A stretch of 23,116 nt of DNA, taken from positions 1-23,116 of the forward strand of contig CAYVDB010000010.1 in assembly GCA_964450705.1 (NCBI GenBank). The letters are read 5' to 3'. Position 1 is the stretch's first letter. The number at the start of each line of letters is the position of its first letter. A program made the position numbers and the translations under genes. Positions 1-6,755 of this stretch are shown one piece after another. The notes under the pieces were generated by a model. That model had not been told where the DNA came from and searched no databases. It saw only the letters and a program-made list of their open reading frames with translations. Source of the stretch: CAYVDB01 sp964450705. GTDB taxonomy: Bacteria; Patescibacteriota; Minisyncoccia; Phycocordibacterales; Zambryskibacteraceae.

Positions 1-30
1 ATCGAGGATTGAATACATTCTTTTTCCTCG

Positions 31-306
31 CTATTTTTCTTGAAGTCCTACCGGATCACCTTCTCGTACCTTAAATGCGTCGACTGATTGCTTTGCGCCA
101 CGAGTTGCTGGCTTTTGGCCGGTAATTTTTGAGAGACGATCAGTAGCAAGCTCTATCTTTTTCTTATCCTTAAAAGACCCAACGCCAGCAGAGACAACTA
201 CCTTGGTAATACGAGGAGCTTCAAATACATTTTTATACCCCCTCTCTCCTTTGAGGACCTGGTAAGCTTTTTTAACTTTTTCTTGCGTTTTTTCCATGAT
301 CGGCAT
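31..306 (-). CDS. rplE: 50S ribosomal protein L5, N-terminal part, ends at an in-frame TAG
   Basis: L5 binds 5S rRNA and the central protuberance of the large subunit. The visible 91 residues match the first half of L5, including the conserved stretch ending KVREGDPVG. L5 is normally about 180 residues, so this is half length. The reading frame stops at a TAG (positions 33-31) where bacterial L5 has the leucine of VTLRG. The next ten in-frame codons read RGKRMYSILD, which is the expected L5 continuation up to the window edge. The start ATG overlaps the rplX stop as TAATG. The gene is therefore a point-mutated L5, an assembly or sequencing error, or a readthrough case; the rest lies outside the window. 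L5 identity is sure, the true end is not. Confidence 0.85.
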   Translation of the reverse strand: MPIMEKTQEKVKKAYQVLKGERGYKNVFEAPRITKVVVSAGVGSFKDKKKIELATDRLSKITGQKPATRGAKQSVDAFKVREGDPVGLQEK

Positions 307-617
307 TATGAAATCACTGAATCACTCTTCTTTGCAATACGAACTTTTTTATTATCTTTACCAATAGAATATCCTACTCTCGTTGCCTTACTTGTCTTTG
401 GATCAACAATAGCAACTGTGGAAACAAACACAGGAGCTGCCTGGTCAACAACTTGTCCTTTTTCTCTGCTTTTGGTCGGGCGCTTATGTACTTTTTTTAT
501 ATTTATACCAGCAACAATTACCTTCCCAAGACTAGGAAAAGCGCGAATAACTTTACCAGTTTTTCCCTTGTCTTTGCCAGAAAGCACTATAACATTGTCA
601 TCTTTTCGAATCTTCAT
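306..617 (-). CDS. rplX: 50S ribosomal protein L24
   Basis: L24 is an assembly-initiating 23S rRNA-binding protein of the large subunit. The 103-residue product starts MKIRKDDNVIVLSGKDKGKT, the KOW-motif signature of the family (residues 1-30), and has the usual length for bacterial L24. It lies 6 nt downstream of rplN and its stop overlaps the rplE start (TAATG), so translation is probably coupled. No Shine-Dalgarno sequence is visible in the AT-rich bases before the ATG. It belongs to the rpsS-to-rplE transcription unit. Confidence 0.97.
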   Translation of the reverse strand: MKIRKDDNVIVLSGKDKGKTGKVIRAFPSLGKVIVAGINIKKVHKRPTKSREKGQVVDQAAPVFVSTVAIVDPKTSKATRVGYSIGKDNKKVRIAKKSDSVIS

Positions 618-623
618 AAATAT

Positions 624-995
624 TTATACAACTTCAGGGGCAAGCGATATTATCTGCTGGAAACCTTTTTCACCAAGCTCTCGTGGAATTGGTCCGAAAA
701 CGCGTCCTGCGATTGGTTCGTGCTTTGTCTTATCAACAATGATTACCGCATTCTCATCAAAACGAACATATGAGCCATCAACACGACGGTAAGGAAATTT
801 TTGGCGAGCAACTACCGCATAGAGAACATCCTTTTTCTTAACTGATTTTCTTGGCTGAGCAACTTGTACTGAAAGTACCACAATGTCGCCAATCTGAGCG
901 TATCTTTTTTTTGACCCTCCGAGCACTTTGAAAATTCGCCCTATCTTTGCGCCGGAATTATCTGCTATTTTTACTATCGATCGTGGCTGTATCAT
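624..995 (-). CDS. rplN: 50S ribosomal protein L14
   Basis: L14 binds 23S rRNA and contributes to an intersubunit bridge. The 123-residue product has the family start MIQPRSIVKIADNSGAK and the conserved C-terminal half with FDENAVIIVD and RVFGPIPRELGEKGF. Length is exactly that of bacterial L14. The start ATG is 4 nt after the rpsQ stop, in the normal S17-L14-L24-L5 order of the spc operon, without a promoter or terminator between the S10 and spc parts. No Shine-Dalgarno site precedes it. Confidence 0.98.
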   Translation of the reverse strand: MIQPRSIVKIADNSGAKIGRIFKVLGGSKKRYAQIGDIVVLSVQVAQPRKSVKKKDVLYAVVARQKFPYRRVDGSYVRFDENAVIIVDKTKHEPIAGRVFGPIPRELGEKGFQQIISLAPEVV

Positions 996-999
996 TGTA

Positions 1000-1254
1000 T
1001 TACGGTAAAACTACAAAACTTTTATCCTTTGAAATAGGTTTTGCTTCTTTGATAGTTACAGTATCTCCAATAGATTTTGTATTGCCTGCATCATGAGCTT
1101 TTATCTTTTTTCGCAAGCGAATATATTTCCCATATTGAGGATGCTTCACATATCTTTCAACTGAAACCACAATAGTGTCTTTCATTTTATTAGAAACTAC
1201 AACGCCTTTGAGGGTCTTTGGAGTGCTATTCTTTTGTGATGAAGTAGATGACAT
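1000..1254 (-). CDS. rpsQ: 30S ribosomal protein S17
   Basis: S17 is a primary 16S rRNA-binding protein of the small subunit. The 84-residue product has the OB-fold core LKGVVVSNKMKDTIVVSVER (residues about 15-34) followed by KHPQYGKYIRLRKKIKAHD, both diagnostic for S17. A Ser/Thr-rich stretch of about 13 residues precedes the core, slightly longer than in E. coli. It sits 5 nt after rpmC and 4 nt before rplN. No Shine-Dalgarno sequence is visible. Confidence 0.97.
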   Translation of the reverse strand: MSSTSSQKNSTPKTLKGVVVSNKMKDTIVVSVERYVKHPQYGKYIRLRKKIKAHDAGNTKSIGDTVTIKEAKPISKDKSFVVLP

Positions 1255-1259
1255 ACTTT

Positions 1260-1451
1260 TTATTCTGTATTTGATGAAGTTTGGTTGAGAGCAGTATGAA
1301 TGCGGGCAATGTCTTTTCGAAGCATTCTGCCTTCTCGAATATTTCTAGTTTTTGAACCAGAAAGAGCAAAACGGAACAAGCGGAGAGACTCTTCTTTCTC
1401 GCGAAGTGCTTTAAGGAGATCCTGTGGTGTTTTCTTTAATAACTCTTTCAT
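1260..1451 (-). CDS. rpmC: 50S ribosomal protein L29
   Basis: L29 lies near the exit of the peptide tunnel and helps dock trigger factor and SRP. The 63-residue product starts MKELLKKTPQDLLKALREKE and has the LRLFRFAL and RNIREGRMLRKDIARIHT segments typical of the two-helix L29 fold. Position between rplP (14 nt upstream) and rpsQ (5 nt downstream) confirms it. The C-terminal tail is Ser/Asn-rich. No Shine-Dalgarno site is seen before the ATG. Confidence 0.96.
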   Translation of the reverse strand: MKELLKKTPQDLLKALREKEESLRLFRFALSGSKTRNIREGRMLRKDIARIHTALNQTSSNTE

Positions 1452-1465
1452 ATCTTTTATCTATA

Positions 1466-1885
1466 TTACGTACGAGCGACGACTTTCGTCTTTACAGGAA
1501 GCTTAGTTCCAGCCTTTCTAAGGGCCTCTCTAGCAACCGCTTCGGAAACACCATCCACTTCAAAAAGTACTCTTCCTGGTTTTACTGGAGCACAATATCC
1601 TTGGAGATCTCCTTTTCCTTTACCAAGCTTTACTTCTGCAGGTTTTGCAGTATACGGCATATCAGGAAAAATGCGAATCCAGATTCGTCCTGTCTTACCA
1701 ACAGCTCGAGAAGCTGCCTTTCGTGCGGCTTCAATTTGGTTCGACCGAATACGAGCCGGGGTCATTGCCTTCAAACCGTATGAACCGAATGCAACCGTAA
1801 TGCCACGATTAGCAACCCCAACTTTTTTTGGATTCTCGCGCATTGTGTGCCACTTTCGATATTTTACTTTTTTAGGGAATAACAT
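1466..1885 (-). CDS. rplP: 50S ribosomal protein L16
   Basis: L16 organises the A-site region of the large subunit near the peptidyl transferase centre. The 139-residue product starts MLFPKKVKYRKWH and contains GSYGLKAM, RIWIRIFPDMPYTAKPAEVK and GKGKGDLQGYCAPVKPGRVL, all standard L16 blocks. Length is normal for bacteria (about 136-144). It starts 11 nt after the rpsC stop and continues the S10 gene order. No Shine-Dalgarno sequence is visible upstream. Confidence 0.98.
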   Translation of the reverse strand: MLFPKKVKYRKWHTMRENPKKVGVANRGITVAFGSYGLKAMTPARIRSNQIEAARKAASRAVGKTGRIWIRIFPDMPYTAKPAEVKLGKGKGDLQGYCAPVKPGRVLFEVDGVSEAVAREALRKAGTKLPVKTKVVART

Positions 1886-1896
1886 GGCCGTTTTTA

Positions 1897-2565
1897 TTAC
1901 TTAGTTTCCTTAGCAAATATCTCGCCTTTATATATCCATACCTTCACACCAATGTTTCCATAAGGAAGTCTCGCTTCATAGTGAGCATAATCAACATCAG
2001 CACGAAATGTCTGGAGTGGGATTCGACCAAGTTTTCGAGTTTCAGATCGAGCAATCGTTGCCCCCCCAAGACGACCGCCGACGGTAATCTTTACCCCCAA
2101 CACATCTCGGTTAGCCATAACTTTCTCAATAACCTGCTTTGAAACACGGCGATACGGCATTCTCTTTTCAAGGCCTTCAGCAACCATCTGAGCCACAATC
2201 ATTGCGTTTGATTCTGGAGATTTAATTTCACGAATATCAATACGAACCTCTGCTCCAGTTTGAGAAACATTGCGCTTTTTAAGCATTCTGAGAACTTCGT
2301 CACGAAGCTTCACCGCTCCATCTCCACTACGGCCAATAATTACGCCTGGGCGAGATGTTTCAATGATGATTCGTAATACCTTTTCGTTTCTCTCGATCTC
2401 AATAGAACTTACAAAGAAACCCCGAAGTTTTTTCTCAAGAAATTCTCTTATAACAAGATCTCCTCTTAAGAAATCCTTGTACTTGTCTTTTGCACCAAAC
2501 CAACGAGATTTCCAGTCTCTAATGATTCCTAAACGATGGGCATATGGATGTACGGTATGTGACAT
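1897..2565 (-). CDS. rpsC: 30S ribosomal protein S3
   Basis: S3 forms part of the mRNA entry channel of the small subunit. The start chosen is the ATG at 2565, giving MSHTVHPYAHRLG, which matches the usual GQKVHPxxxRLG start; an upstream in-frame TTG at 2583 would overlap rplV and adds residues outside the family pattern. The 222-residue product has the KH domain with SRPGVIIGRSGDGAVKLRDE (about residues 70-95) and the C-terminal domain with AEGLEKRMPYRR and KVWIYKGE. It begins 4 nt after the rplV stop. No Shine-Dalgarno site. Confidence 0.97.
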   Translation of the reverse strand: MSHTVHPYAHRLGIIRDWKSRWFGAKDKYKDFLRGDLVIREFLEKKLRGFFVSSIEIERNEKVLRIIIETSRPGVIIGRSGDGAVKLRDEVLRMLKKRNVSQTGAEVRIDIREIKSPESNAMIVAQMVAEGLEKRMPYRRVSKQVIEKVMANRDVLGVKITVGGRLGGATIARSETRKLGRIPLQTFRADVDYAHYEARLPYGNIGVKVWIYKGEIFAKETK

Positions 2566-2569
2566 AGTT

Positions 2570-2947
2570 TTATTTTGATGCAATTTCCTTCTTCTTTGAA
2601 GCTTTAGCGGTGTTTACCTTCTCTTCAAGGAGAACTTTTATATGACTTGTTCGCTTTCGAAGAAGTGGAGCCCGTCCTCTAGAAGCACTTCCCCTTCGGT
2701 AAAGAGTTTTACCTTGATCAACTCGAATCTCTTTAATAACAAGAGATTCTTCATTAAGCTTCTGAAGCCTTGCATTTGCGAGTGCAGATAGAATTAGTTT
2801 TGAAAAAGGAAGAGCCCCTCTTTTACCTAAGAAGGAAAGTTCGGTTAGGGCGTCACTAACCTTCTTGCCTCGCACAAGGGTTGCGACAAGACGAGCTTTT
2901 CGTGGGGCTTGGCGATAGTCATTAAGTTGTGCAGAAGCTTGTGCCAT
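2570..2947 (-). CDS. rplV: 50S ribosomal protein L22
   Basis: L22 lines the peptide exit tunnel with L4. The 125-residue product has the family blocks DYRQAPRKARLVATLVRGKK near the N terminus and a C-terminal block around YRRGSASRGRAPLLRKRTSH, which corresponds to the beta-hairpin tip and the conserved RAxGRA..I.KR..H region. A lysine- and alanine-rich tail of about 20 residues follows the usual end (HIKVLLEE). It lies 6 nt after rpsS and 4 nt before rpsC. No Shine-Dalgarno sequence precedes it. Confidence 0.97.
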   Translation of the reverse strand: MAQASAQLNDYRQAPRKARLVATLVRGKKVSDALTELSFLGKRGALPFSKLILSALANARLQKLNEESLVIKEIRVDQGKTLYRRGSASRGRAPLLRKRTSHIKVLLEEKVNTAKASKKKEIASK

Positions 2948-2953
2948 AAAAAA

Positions 2954-3295
2954 TTATTTTGCGGGTGCGGTAGTTGCTTTTGCAGCTTGAGCGGCAGCAA
3001 TCTCTGCCTCTTTTTTCTTCTGCTCAAGCTCTTTCTGCATCTTTCCTCCATGTTTCATAAACTTACGAGTAGGAGAAAATTCACCTAATCGATGACCTAC
3101 CATATCTTCAGTTACGAATACTTCGATATGATCTTTGCCATTATGAACCCCAAATGTGAAACCAACCATTTCTGGAGCAATCTGGCTATCACGAGCCCAT
3201 GTCTTAATAAGACCAACTTGATCTGGTTTTTTACCGTCAATCTTCTTTAGAAGACGCTCGTACACATATGGACCTTTTTTACTTGATCGTGTCAT
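2954..3295 (-). CDS. rpsS: 30S ribosomal protein S19 with Ala/Lys-rich C-terminal tail
   Basis: S19 binds the head of 16S rRNA next to S13 near the A-site tRNA. The start chosen is the ATG at 3295 (MTRSSKKGPYV, matching the family MxRSxKKGP); a GTG at 3304 is in frame but adds three unconserved residues. The core has IAPEMVGFTFGVHNGKDHIEVF and MVGHRLGEFSPTRKF. After the usual end there is a tail of about 25 residues rich in Ala, Lys and Glu. It is the first gene of its transcription unit, with a consensus-like promoter about 65 nt upstream; rplB is separated from it by an inserted gene. Confidence 0.97.
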   Translation of the reverse strand: MTRSSKKGPYVYERLLKKIDGKKPDQVGLIKTWARDSQIAPEMVGFTFGVHNGKDHIEVFVTEDMVGHRLGEFSPTRKFMKHGGKMQKELEQKKKEAEIAAAQAAKATTAPAK

Positions 3296-3334
3296 AGATA
3301 ACACTCTCGAGATTTCTCAATCAAAATATGAATA

Positions 3335-3354
3335 GAAAAAGCTCGAGCAGAGCT
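3335..3354 (-). promoter_or_regulatory. 5'-leader hairpin plus U-run upstream of rpsS
   Basis: Reading the minus strand, AGCTC-TGCTC-GAGCT forms a 5-bp stem and 5-nt loop immediately followed by a T-run. It lies a few nucleotides after the predicted transcription start of the rpsS unit. It resembles a very short intrinsic terminator and parallels the leader elements of rpsL and tuf. The stem is weak, so it may be an attenuator-like or 5'-stabilising element rather than a true stop. Confidence 0.4.
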
Positions 3355-3364
3355 TGGCAAACAT

Positions 3365-3391
3365 ATTATAGAAAGCCTAGCCCATTGTCAA
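3365..3391 (-). promoter_or_regulatory. Sigma70-type promoter of the rpsS-to-rplE unit
   Basis: On the minus strand a perfect TTGACA (-35, 3391-3386) and a perfect TATAAT (-10, 3370-3365) are separated by 15 bp, somewhat short of the optimal 17. Predicted start of transcription is near 3358, about 63 nt before the rpsS ATG. It restarts transcription of the second half of the S10 operon directly after the terminator at 3417-3448. Confidence 0.75.
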
Positions 3392-3416
3392 TAAAAAATG
3401 CTCTCCTCTTAAATAC

Positions 3417-3448
3417 AAAAAGGGCTAGGCGTACCTTACGCCTAGCCC
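3417..3448 (-). terminator. Intrinsic terminator of the 180-aa gene
   Basis: A perfect 12-bp inverted repeat, GGGCTAGGCGTA / TACGCCTAGCCC with a 3-nt loop (3422-3448), begins 7 nt after the stop codon at 3456. On the minus strand it is followed by TTTTT (3421-3417). Stem strength, U-run and position make this a strong rho-independent terminator inside the ribosomal gene cluster. Confidence 0.85.
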
Positions 3449-3455
3449 CAAGAAA

Positions 3456-3998
3456 CTACCCTCGACGACCCCTACGAACAGGTGGCCCTGCCCGGAGAGA
3501 AAACTCGTCATCCTTGATTGTTAGGATAGAGTAATCCCCGGTATACCGAGAAACGCTCCTGGGCATGGAAGCGTCGACCACAAAGTGGCCTCCTCGATCC
3601 CCAGCATTTCTCCAAACCCTAACATTCCAATAATAACCATCGAAATACCTTTCAGCACCCTCGTGGAACCCTTCAGGCTCCTCTTCGAGATCAATCTCTG
3701 AAGAGAAAACGAAGCCGATCCTGAAGTTCCCCGGACGATCTCTTTCAACCACGGTCCATCCGTGTGGGAGAAATCCTTCGCCAGCTGTCTCCACTGCTAG
3801 GGACCTGACGATACCCTTGAGACTGACCCCTTCCTCCTCAAAGAGGAGAACCCCAGAAGAACTATCCCGCTCGTTAGGCGGAGTGTAGGGATTCACAGCC
3901 CTCTTAGGAGGCAACATTCCTGTGCCTACTACTCCCAAGAGAATCTTCACCATGCCCGCCGAACTTACTTTGGGCGAAAGCCCTGTTGCCAAGGTCAT
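3456..3998 (-). CDS. Unrecognised 180-aa protein inserted between rplB and rpsS
   Basis: I do not recognise this family. The 180-residue product has a short hydrophobic patch near the N terminus (MVKILLGVVGTGML, residues 16-29), which could be a weak signal or membrane segment, then a soluble-looking part rich in Glu, Gly, Tyr and Trp (YFDGYYWNVRVWRNAGDRGG) and a basic end RRGRRG. The ATG at 3998 is set by a clear GGAGG 7 nt upstream, unlike the neighbouring ribosomal genes, which lack such sites. Codons end more often in G or C than those of its neighbours, giving a visibly higher GC. It has its own promoter (4054-4082) and terminator (3417-3448), so it is an independent unit that interrupts the S10 operon. 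A lineage-restricted or transferred gene is plausible; function unknown. Confidence 0.75.
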   Translation of the reverse strand: MTLATGLSPKVSSAGMVKILLGVVGTGMLPPKRAVNPYTPPNERDSSSGVLLFEEEGVSLKGIVRSLAVETAGEGFLPHGWTVVERDRPGNFRIGFVFSSEIDLEEEPEGFHEGAERYFDGYYWNVRVWRNAGDRGGHFVVDASMPRSVSRYTGDYSILTIKDDEFSLRAGPPVRRGRRG

Positions 3999-4053
3999 TT
4001 TTTTCCTCCGTGGCGGTAGATACGTGAAAGTACCGATTGAACCTCTGCTCTAT

Positions 4054-4082
4054 ATTATACCACGACACAAACAAAAAAGCAA
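4054..4082 (-). promoter_or_regulatory. Putative promoter of the 180-aa gene
   Basis: Minus-strand TATAAT (4059-4054) is preceded at 17 bp by TTGCTT (4082-4077), a three-of-six match to the -35 consensus that overlaps the T-run of the rplB terminator. Predicted transcription start is near 4047, giving a leader of about 50 nt with the GGAGG site at its end. Confidence 0.6.
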
Positions 4083-4099
4083 GTGGTTCCGCCACTCGC
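4073..4099 (-). terminator. Intrinsic terminator after rplB
   Basis: On the minus strand GCGAGTGG-CGGAA-CCACTTGC forms an 8-bp stem with one G-U pair, followed directly by six T residues. It starts 6 nt after the rplB stop. It ends the tuf-to-rplB transcription unit in the middle of what is usually one continuous S10 operon. Confidence 0.8.
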
Positions 4100-4105
4100 C
4101 TTTTA

Positions 4106-4945
4106 TTATTTCTTACCTACCTTTCTCCTGCGAACAATGAATTTATTTGAGTATTTCTTAGCCCGGCGAGATTTCTGGCCTTTTCCAGTTGGTTTGCCAT
4201 ATACAGACTTAGCTCTACGAGTGCCTCTACCTTGGCGGCCTTCTCCTCCTCCATATGGATGGTCTACTGGGTTCATCGCAGTACCACGAACTGTAGGCCG
4301 AATTCCTAGCCAACGAGATCGGCCTGCCTTCCCAAGGTTCACTAGACGGCTTTCGTCATTTGAAACCTCCCCAACACTTGCCCAACAATTCTCGGATACT
4401 TTACGAACCTCTGAGGACGGCATCTTCAAATCAACATACCCTGCATCCTTTGCGATAACTTCAATATAGTTTCCTGCAGATCGTCCGAGTTTTGCTCCTC
4501 CTTTTGGTTTTAGTTCAACGTTATATACAAACGTTCCTATGGTGATATTTTTTAGAGGAAGACGATTCCCAGGAGTAAGAGGTGCTTTTTGAGAAACAAT
4601 GTATGAATCTCCAACACGAGCCCCTTTTGGTAAAAGAATATATCTCTTGGCCCCATCAGCATAAAATACGAGACCAATAAAACCTGTTCGATTCGGATCG
4701 TACTCAATAGTCTTTACGGTAAATGGAATATCTAACTTGTCGTAAGTAAAATCTATATCCCGAAAAAGTCTTTTATGTCCTCCCCCTTTATGTCGTGTTG
4801 TGATACGACCATGATGATTTCTTCCTGTCCCACGTCGAAATCCTTTTGTGAGTCTCTTTTCAGGGCTTTGAGTTGTCACAAATTTTGTGAACTCAATAGA
4901 GGACGCTTGCCGTCGTGATGCTGTTGTTGGTCTAAACTTCTTCAT
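4106..4945 (-). CDS. rplB: 50S ribosomal protein L2
   Basis: L2 is a primary 23S rRNA-binding protein needed for subunit association and peptidyl transfer. The 279-residue product has the usual blocks GRNHHGRITTRHKGGGHKR, the central OB/SH3 part, and NPVDHPYGGGEGR near residue 225-240. The histidine equivalent to E. coli His229 is kept (VDH), while the second His of HPHGGG is Tyr here. The C terminus KSRRAKKYSNKFIVRRRK is standard. It starts 2 nt after the rplW stop and is the last gene before a terminator and an inserted orphan gene. No Shine-Dalgarno site. Confidence 0.98.
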   Translation of the reverse strand: MKKFRPTTASRRQASSIEFTKFVTTQSPEKRLTKGFRRGTGRNHHGRITTRHKGGGHKRLFRDIDFTYDKLDIPFTVKTIEYDPNRTGFIGLVFYADGAKRYILLPKGARVGDSYIVSQKAPLTPGNRLPLKNITIGTFVYNVELKPKGGAKLGRSAGNYIEVIAKDAGYVDLKMPSSEVRKVSENCWASVGEVSNDESRLVNLGKAGRSRWLGIRPTVRGTAMNPVDHPYGGGEGRQGRGTRRAKSVYGKPTGKGQKSRRAKKYSNKFIVRRRKVGKK

Positions 4946-4947
4946 AA

Positions 4948-5271
4948 TTATACAAATTCAATTTTATCTCCCTTCTTTAGATATACGTACGCTTTCTTCC
5001 CGCTACGAGTCTGCCCTTTCTTCCCTCGAACAAATACCGTCTTTGATCGAATAGGAACCACACGAACGTCAACTGGAGTAACTTTATATATTTCAAAAAT
5101 ACCTTTAATGATATCTCGCTTTGTCGCTTGGGGCGCCACTTCAAATACATACGCATTTACAAAATGAGCAAGATCAGTACCTTTTTCGGTAATCCGAGGA
5201 CGAATAATCATCTTTGAAAAAGATTGGTTCTCTTTATTGGTGGTATTTTTTTGTTTTGATTTAGTGGCCAT
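4948..5271 (-). CDS. rplW: 50S ribosomal protein L23
   Basis: L23 sits at the tunnel exit and is the docking point for trigger factor and SRP. The 107-residue product has IIRPRITEKGTDLAHFVNAY (about residues 22-41), FEVAPQATKRDIIKGIFEIY and VRVVPIRSKT, all typical L23 blocks. A charged Lys/Asn/Thr-rich extension of about 20 residues precedes the core. It starts 3 nt after the rplD stop and ends 2 nt before rplB. No Shine-Dalgarno sequence. Confidence 0.96.
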   Translation of the reverse strand: MATKSKQKNTTNKENQSFSKMIIRPRITEKGTDLAHFVNAYVFEVAPQATKRDIIKGIFEIYKVTPVDVRVVPIRSKTVFVRGKKGQTRSGKKAYVYLKKGDKIEFV

Positions 5272-5274
5272 ACC

Positions 5275-5997
5275 TTATTTTTTTCTTGAAGGAGCTTTTT
5301 TCTTTTTCTCTTCTTTAGCTAGAGAATCTTTGCCTACACCACCTTTTTTACTTTCAAGAATTCTTACTGACTCTTCCGGAGCAACCAATACTATTTTTTT
5401 ATATGAAAGAAGAGAAACTGGGTTTATAGAGTTAAGGTCTTCAAGAGAGACATTTGAAATATTTCTAAAGCTACGAGAAAGCTCCATTGTCCTTTCTGGA
5501 ACAAATATAGAAAGAGCGTTCCTCTTTTGGAGAGATCCTTTAAGTTCGGGAATAGTATTCCATGAAGAAAGAACTTCGAGCGCTTTCTTAGTTTTTGCTT
5601 CTGCGAGAGTCAAATCGTCAATAAATACAACTTCACCATCTTTAAATTTCTTTGAAAGAAGGGTGAAAAGTGCCTGAGTCTTCATTTTTCTGTTCACCTT
5701 ACGTTCGTAGTTTTTCTCTGAACGAGGACCGTGAGCAACTCCTCCACCAACCCATATAGGAGAACGAGTAGAGCCATGTCGGGCCTGTCCAGTTCCTTTT
5801 TGTTTCCACGGCTTCTTTCCGCCTCCACGAACTTCTCCGCGATTCTTAGTATGAGCTGTACCTCGTCGAGCGCTCGACTGCATAGATACAACAACTTGAT
5901 GCACAAGATCTGCATTCCATGGCAATCCAAAAATCGAAGCTGGGAGCTTAGTTTTGCCAATAGATTCACCTTTGTAGCTGTAAATTGTTCCTTCCAT
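5275..5997 (-). CDS. rplD: 50S ribosomal protein L4
   Basis: L4 contacts 23S rRNA and lines the exit tunnel through its extended loop; in E. coli it also represses the S10 operon. The start chosen is the ATG at 5997 (MEGTIYSYKGE), 4 nt after the rplC stop; an in-frame TTG at 6018 would overlap rplC. The 240-residue product has the loop signature SSARRGTAHTKNRGEVRGGG, KPWKQKGTGQARHGSTRSP and WVGGGVAHGP. A lysine-rich C-terminal tail (KEEKKKKAPSRKK) extends beyond the usual end. No Shine-Dalgarno site is seen. Confidence 0.96.
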   Translation of the reverse strand: MEGTIYSYKGESIGKTKLPASIFGLPWNADLVHQVVVSMQSSARRGTAHTKNRGEVRGGGKKPWKQKGTGQARHGSTRSPIWVGGGVAHGPRSEKNYERKVNRKMKTQALFTLLSKKFKDGEVVFIDDLTLAEAKTKKALEVLSSWNTIPELKGSLQKRNALSIFVPERTMELSRSFRNISNVSLEDLNSINPVSLLSYKKIVLVAPEESVRILESKKGGVGKDSLAKEEKKKKAPSRKK

Positions 5998-6001
5998 AAA
6001 A

Positions 6002-6607
6002 TTATGCTCGAACTTCAATCAATGTCCCTCGGCGTCCTGGGACAGCACCTGAAACAAATAGAAGATTGTTTTCCGCATCGACAGAAACTACCTTCAGATT
6101 CTTAACACTAATTCTTTCTCCTCCCATACGGCCAGCCATACGCATACCTTTTGGGACTTTGTTTCGAAGACCGCCTCCAATAGAACCAGGTTCCCTTTCA
6201 GAATGTTTCTGTCCGTGACTTCGAGGACCCCCTTTGAATCCATGACGCTTGATAACACTTTGGAAACCTTTTCCTTTTGAGATACCAGTAACTACGATTT
6301 CATCACCAGGAGTAAATACTGAGACATCAATAACATCCCCCACATTATGATTTCCTTCTTGAGGTATAAACTCGCGTACATACTGAAAAGGGCCGAGATC
6401 TTTAAAATGCCCTTTAAGAGCCTTACTTGTTCTTTTTTCTTTCCTCTTACCATACCCAACCTGAAGAGCTTTGTAGCCATCTTTTGCTTCGTCCTTAACT
6501 TGGGTAACAGTAATAGGTCCAGCAGACAAAACTGTCACAGGAGTAACCCGACCTTCCGTATCGAAGATTTGGGTCATATTTTCTTTTGTCGCAAGAATAA
6601 ACTTCAT
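6002..6607 (-). CDS. rplC: 50S ribosomal protein L3
   Basis: L3 is an early-assembly 23S rRNA-binding protein near the peptidyl transferase centre. The 201-residue product has MKFILATKENMTQIFDTEGR at the start, the central ITGISKGKGFQSVIKRHGF-type block (VVTGISKGKGFQSV) and GGPRSHGQKHSEREPGSIG, followed by RMAGRMGGERISVKNL; these are diagnostic. Length is normal. Unlike the other genes in the unit it is preceded by a 148-nt spacer containing long inverted repeats, which may form a regulatory or processing structure. It ends 4 nt before the rplD ATG. Confidence 0.97.
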   Translation of the reverse strand: MKFILATKENMTQIFDTEGRVTPVTVLSAGPITVTQVKDEAKDGYKALQVGYGKRKEKRTSKALKGHFKDLGPFQYVREFIPQEGNHNVGDVIDVSVFTPGDEIVVTGISKGKGFQSVIKRHGFKGGPRSHGQKHSEREPGSIGGGLRNKVPKGMRMAGRMGGERISVKNLKVVSVDAENNLLFVSGAVPGRRGTLIEVRA

Positions 6608-6656
6608 ATACTAGATCTTGTAATAACAGGGCTTTATACTACTTTTTTTTCGTCTC

Positions 6657-6745
6657 TTGTCTATGAGAGACAAAGGCGCCCCTTGATTAATATCTCGGGA
6701 CAACTTTGTCTTTCCTCCTTCCTTTAACTAAGGAAGAAGAAAGAC
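6657..6745 (-). promoter_or_regulatory. Structured spacer/leader between rpsJ and rplC
   Basis: Three overlapping pairings are visible in the 148-nt spacer. Arm pair A is 6730-6745 with 6708-6724, a nearly continuous stem of about 16 bp with one bulge and a 5-nt loop, starting 10 nt after the rpsJ stop. Pair B is an 8-bp match, 6704-6711 with 6668-6675. Pair C is a 6-bp stem, 6668-6673 with 6657-6662. A excludes B and B excludes C, the layout of an attenuator, but what follows C in the RNA is an A-run rather than a U-run. It could be an RNase III-type processing site or a ribosomal-protein-binding leader. Confidence 0.45.
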
Positions 6746-6755
6746 TTCGACAAAA

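Noticed and set aside
2845..3051. 68-codon frame across the rpsS-rplV junction
   Set aside because: It is a shifted frame over two clear ribosomal genes and has no homology pattern.
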